42,538 nucleotides of DNA from Clostridia bacterium (GTDB lineage Bacteria > Bacillota > Clostridia > Christensenellales > Pumilibacteraceae): contig JAAWDP010000022.1 in the NCBI GenBank assembly GCA_022793815.1, forward strand, positions 1 to 42,538. Reading direction: 5' to 3'. The notes beneath the pieces are model-generated. The model had not been told where the DNA came from. It made no database searches and was given only the letters and a program-made list of their open reading frames with translations. The translations under genes and the position numbers were made by a program. Positions 41,350 through 42,538 of this stretch are shown one piece after another. Position 1 is the stretch's first letter. Each line of letters opens with the position of its first letter.

Positions 41350-41913
41350 TCATTTTAATTGCCATTCGTCTGATTTTGATTTTTCTATAAAATCATCCGT
41401 CAACCCCACTATGGGTTGTTTTAAATATTGTTTTATTACGGCATATCTTTTTTTATATAATGAAATCGGAATCGCGTCCTTTACTTTGTATCTTAAAAAA
41501 ACATCTATTTCCGAAATCTTTTTAGTTTTAGAAAACCATATAATTCCGTTTACGTATAAAAAGTGCGGAGTAAATACCGCTTCAGTCATCTCATCCCAAG
41601 ATATATGAAGTTTACAGAGCACGCCCAAAAAAGATCTTGAAATACCCGTTTCATCTATAGTTATAATGGGGAAAAGTGAACGCGCACCTGATACCGGTAA
41701 GACTATTAGCATTGCAGATAGCATCGCAACTAAAAATACAGTTAAAAATATATTAGCATTACGAGCCGGAGCATAGGATAACCAAAATATAATTATACCC
41801 AATTCGCATAACCAACCAAAAATGGCCCCTATGACTAAAACGGGTGACGATAATATTCTTATTTTGCAAGGCACTTTCTTACGCCGTACCATACTGCTTT
41901 TGTTTCTCCTCAT
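41350..41913 (-). CDS. Two-helix membrane protein with PH-like domain
   Basis: A 187-residue protein of unknown function. A basic N-terminus is followed by two membrane helices (~25-50 and ~57-80) and a cytoplasmic beta-rich region (ITIDETGISRSFLGVLCKLH, ISWDEMTEAVF, GIIWFSK) resembling the bacterial PH-like domains of YcxB-type proteins. The ATG at 41913 overlaps the stop of a 13-codon frame (ATGA), and a second ATG at 41892 is possible; neither has a well-spaced Shine-Dalgarno. It follows the small ORF at 41955-42071 and precedes the broken lipoprotein gene, all behind the promoter at 42101-42129. Confidence 0.65.
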   Translation of the reverse strand: MRRNKSSMVRRKKVPCKIRILSSPVLVIGAIFGWLCELGIIIFWLSYAPARNANIFLTVFLVAMLSAMLIVLPVSGARSLFPIITIDETGISRSFLGVLCKLHISWDEMTEAVFTPHFLYVNGIIWFSKTKKISEIDVFLRYKVKDAIPISLYKKRYAVIKQYLKQPIVGLTDDFIEKSKSDEWQLK

Positions 41914-41954
41914 AGACCGTCATAAAATGAACATAGAGTCCGTCGTTTTAACAT

Positions 41955-42071
41955 TCACCGTAGAAAATAGCATCCGATGCCGAAAAATGCCAGAATATAA
42001 TCGGGAGAAAAATGCTGCCAAGTACCAAGCTTTGTAATCGTTTGGTACAGGTTTGAATAATAATCGGACAT
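41955..42071 (-). CDS. Small 38-residue ORF heading the right-edge operon
   Basis: ATG at 42071 with GGAG 10 bases upstream (42082-42085). It encodes 38 residues, beginning MSDYYSNLYQTITKLGTWQ and ending with a short hydrophobic segment (YILAFFGIGCYFLR). It lies 30 bp behind a near-consensus promoter. Its stop is directly followed by an ATG opening a 13-codon frame that overlaps the membrane-protein start. I do not recognise it. It may be a small membrane-associated protein, or the front part of a longer gene broken by a frameshift. A GTACCAA/TTGGTAC inverted repeat (42022-42048) lies inside it. Confidence 0.45.
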   Translation of the reverse strand: MSDYYSNLYQTITKLGTWQHFSPDYILAFFGIGCYFLR

Positions 42072-42100
42072 TTAATGTTATCTCCAAATTTTATAAGAAA

Positions 42101-42129
42101 ATTATATCACAAAAAAACTTTTTTTTCAA
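42101..42129 (-). promoter_or_regulatory. Strong promoter of the right-edge operon
   Basis: Minus strand: TTGAAA (42124-42129), a 17-bp spacer made largely of an A/T run, and a perfect TATAAT (42101-42106). The nearest start is the small ORF at 42071. Confidence 0.75.
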
Positions 42130-42275
42130 GTTTATAACTATATAAAAAAAGATTTCGGCGCTATTACCGGTGCGCCGATTATGCAAGCGCGCGCCGCCGC
42201 TGCCGCTCGTCGTCAAGCATCATCTACCGACCGAACACATCTGTTTTATATACTGCGTGGTTTGCTTAAAATGGA

Positions 42276-42328
42276 CAAAAGAAAAACCTGAAATCAAACC
42301 ATTTTTCAGTACGATTCGTTTCAGGTTT
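42276..42328 (-). terminator. Terminator after tRNA-Ser
   Basis: Minus strand: AAACCTGAAA (42319-42328) and TTTCAGGTTT (42284-42293), a perfect 10-bp stem with a 25-nt loop, followed by TTCTTTT. It begins 5 bases after the CCA end of tRNA-Ser. The rest of the gap to 42129 holds a GC-rich patch (42157-42215) but no convincing gene. Confidence 0.75.
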
Positions 42329-42332
42329 CACT

Positions 42333-42421
42333 TGGCGGAAGCGGTGAGATTCGAACTCACGAACCCTTGCGGGTTACCGCATTTCGAGTGCGGCCCGTTA
42401 TGACCACTTCGATACGCTTCC
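42333..42421 (-). tRNA. tRNA-Ser (anticodon CGA)
   Basis: A complete 89-nt tRNA with encoded CCA. The acceptor GGAAGCG pairs with CGCTTCC, with discriminator G. The anticodon stem CCGCA/TGCGG encloses the loop CTCGAAA (anticodon CGA, reading UCG). It has the long variable arm of serine tRNAs (ACCCGCAAGGGTT region) and the T-loop TTCGAAT. It lies downstream of tRNA-Tyr on the same strand. Confidence 0.97.
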
Positions 42422-42469
42422 AAATAAAAACGCCCTACATAGCACGATATGATTCTATATACGGCGTTT
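42422..42469 (-). terminator. Hairpin between tRNA-Tyr and tRNA-Ser
   Basis: Minus strand: AAACGCC (42463-42469) and GGCGTTT (42428-42434), with further inner pairing (TATATAG with CTATGTA), followed by TTATTT. It looks like an intrinsic terminator or a processing stem between the two tRNAs. Confidence 0.6.
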
Positions 42470-42538
42470 GGTGGACGGGGGTGGATTCGAACCACCGAAA
42501 GCTGAGCTGGCAGATTTACAGTCTGCTCCCTTTGGCCA
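42469..42538 (-). tRNA. tRNA-Tyr (anticodon GUA), 5' end cut by window
   Basis: The 3' 70 nt of a tyrosine tRNA: the anticodon stem-loop GCAGACTGTAAATCTGC (anticodon GTA), a long variable arm (class II), the T-arm GGTGG-TTCGAAT-CCACC and an encoded CCA (42469-42471 on the plus strand as TGG). The acceptor 5' strand and part of the D-arm lie beyond position 42538. Confidence 0.95.

Noticed and set aside
42181-42291. 36-codon plus-strand ORF starting ATG at 42181
   Set aside because: It has no Shine-Dalgarno, an Ala/Arg run caused by the GC-rich patch, and it runs through the tRNA-Ser terminator on the opposite strand.
1-42538. CRISPR array, IS element, prophage or integron
   Set aside because: No spaced direct repeats, transposase, terminal inverted repeats or phage structural genes were seen; the Xer-like recombinase has no visible att site or cassette array.

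Overview
The window looks like a chromosomal segment of a low-to-medium GC, endospore-forming, anaerobic Firmicute (class Clostridia). The evidence is the spoIIAA-spoIIAB-sigF and spoVAC-spoVAD-spoVAE cluster, YunB, a Rex/AdhE fermentation module, a phenylalanine T-box, MutS2, a class A PBP and strong Shine-Dalgarno sequences on most genes. Genus and species cannot be fixed from the sequence alone. No CRISPR array, IS element, prophage or rRNA is visible. The only recombinase is a chromosomal Xer-like gene.

Layout. 1-158: two hairpins, no gene. 159-1913 (-): a PadR-type regulator fused through a long acidic linker to a four-helix membrane domain. 2076-4670 (+): overlapping acyl-ACP thioesterase, YgjP-like metallopeptidase and WG-repeat lipoprotein. 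4700-8916 (+): rex, adhE and an APH-like kinase between a near-consensus promoter and a perfect terminator. 9208-10275 (+): tyrosine recombinase. 18213-10272 (-): miaB-mutS-mutL-miaA and a PLP enzyme. 18290-20308 (+): PBP. 24297-20255 (-): response regulator, histidine kinase, cysteine desulfurase, thiI. 32725-24376 (-): Phe T-box, pheS, pheT, U32 protein, mutS2. 37039-32732 (-): sporulation cluster. 37183-38635: divergent MntP and ZIP transporters. 40513-38701 (-): YdeI/OmpD-like, GNAT-YoaP and PNPOx-like genes. 42129-40601 (-): a promoter, a 38-codon ORF, a membrane protein and a broken lipoprotein gene. 42333-42538 (-): tRNA-Ser(CGA) and a partial tRNA-Tyr(GUA).

How the genes work together. 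Most of the right half is housekeeping translation and repair (MiaA/MiaB at A37, ThiI and its sulfur donor, PheRS, a U32 RNA-hydroxylase-like protein, MutS/MutL, MutS2) followed by the forespore programme (sigma-F and its regulators, then the SpoVA dipicolinate channel). Rex and AdhE form a redox-controlled ethanol module.

Most unusual points. (1) mutL is split by one extra base in an A7 run. (2) A lipoprotein gene is out of frame at two homopolymers (T9 and G8). Together with (1) this suggests either a mismatch-repair-deficient lineage or homopolymer sequencing error. (3) Three genes have no Shine-Dalgarno but a -10 box 6-7 nt before the ATG, suggesting leaderless mRNAs. (4) The PadR regulator appears to be membrane-anchored. 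(5) Two undescribed small ORFs head the spoVA and right-edge operons. (6) A perfect 20-bp tandem duplication lies at the U32/mutS2 junction.
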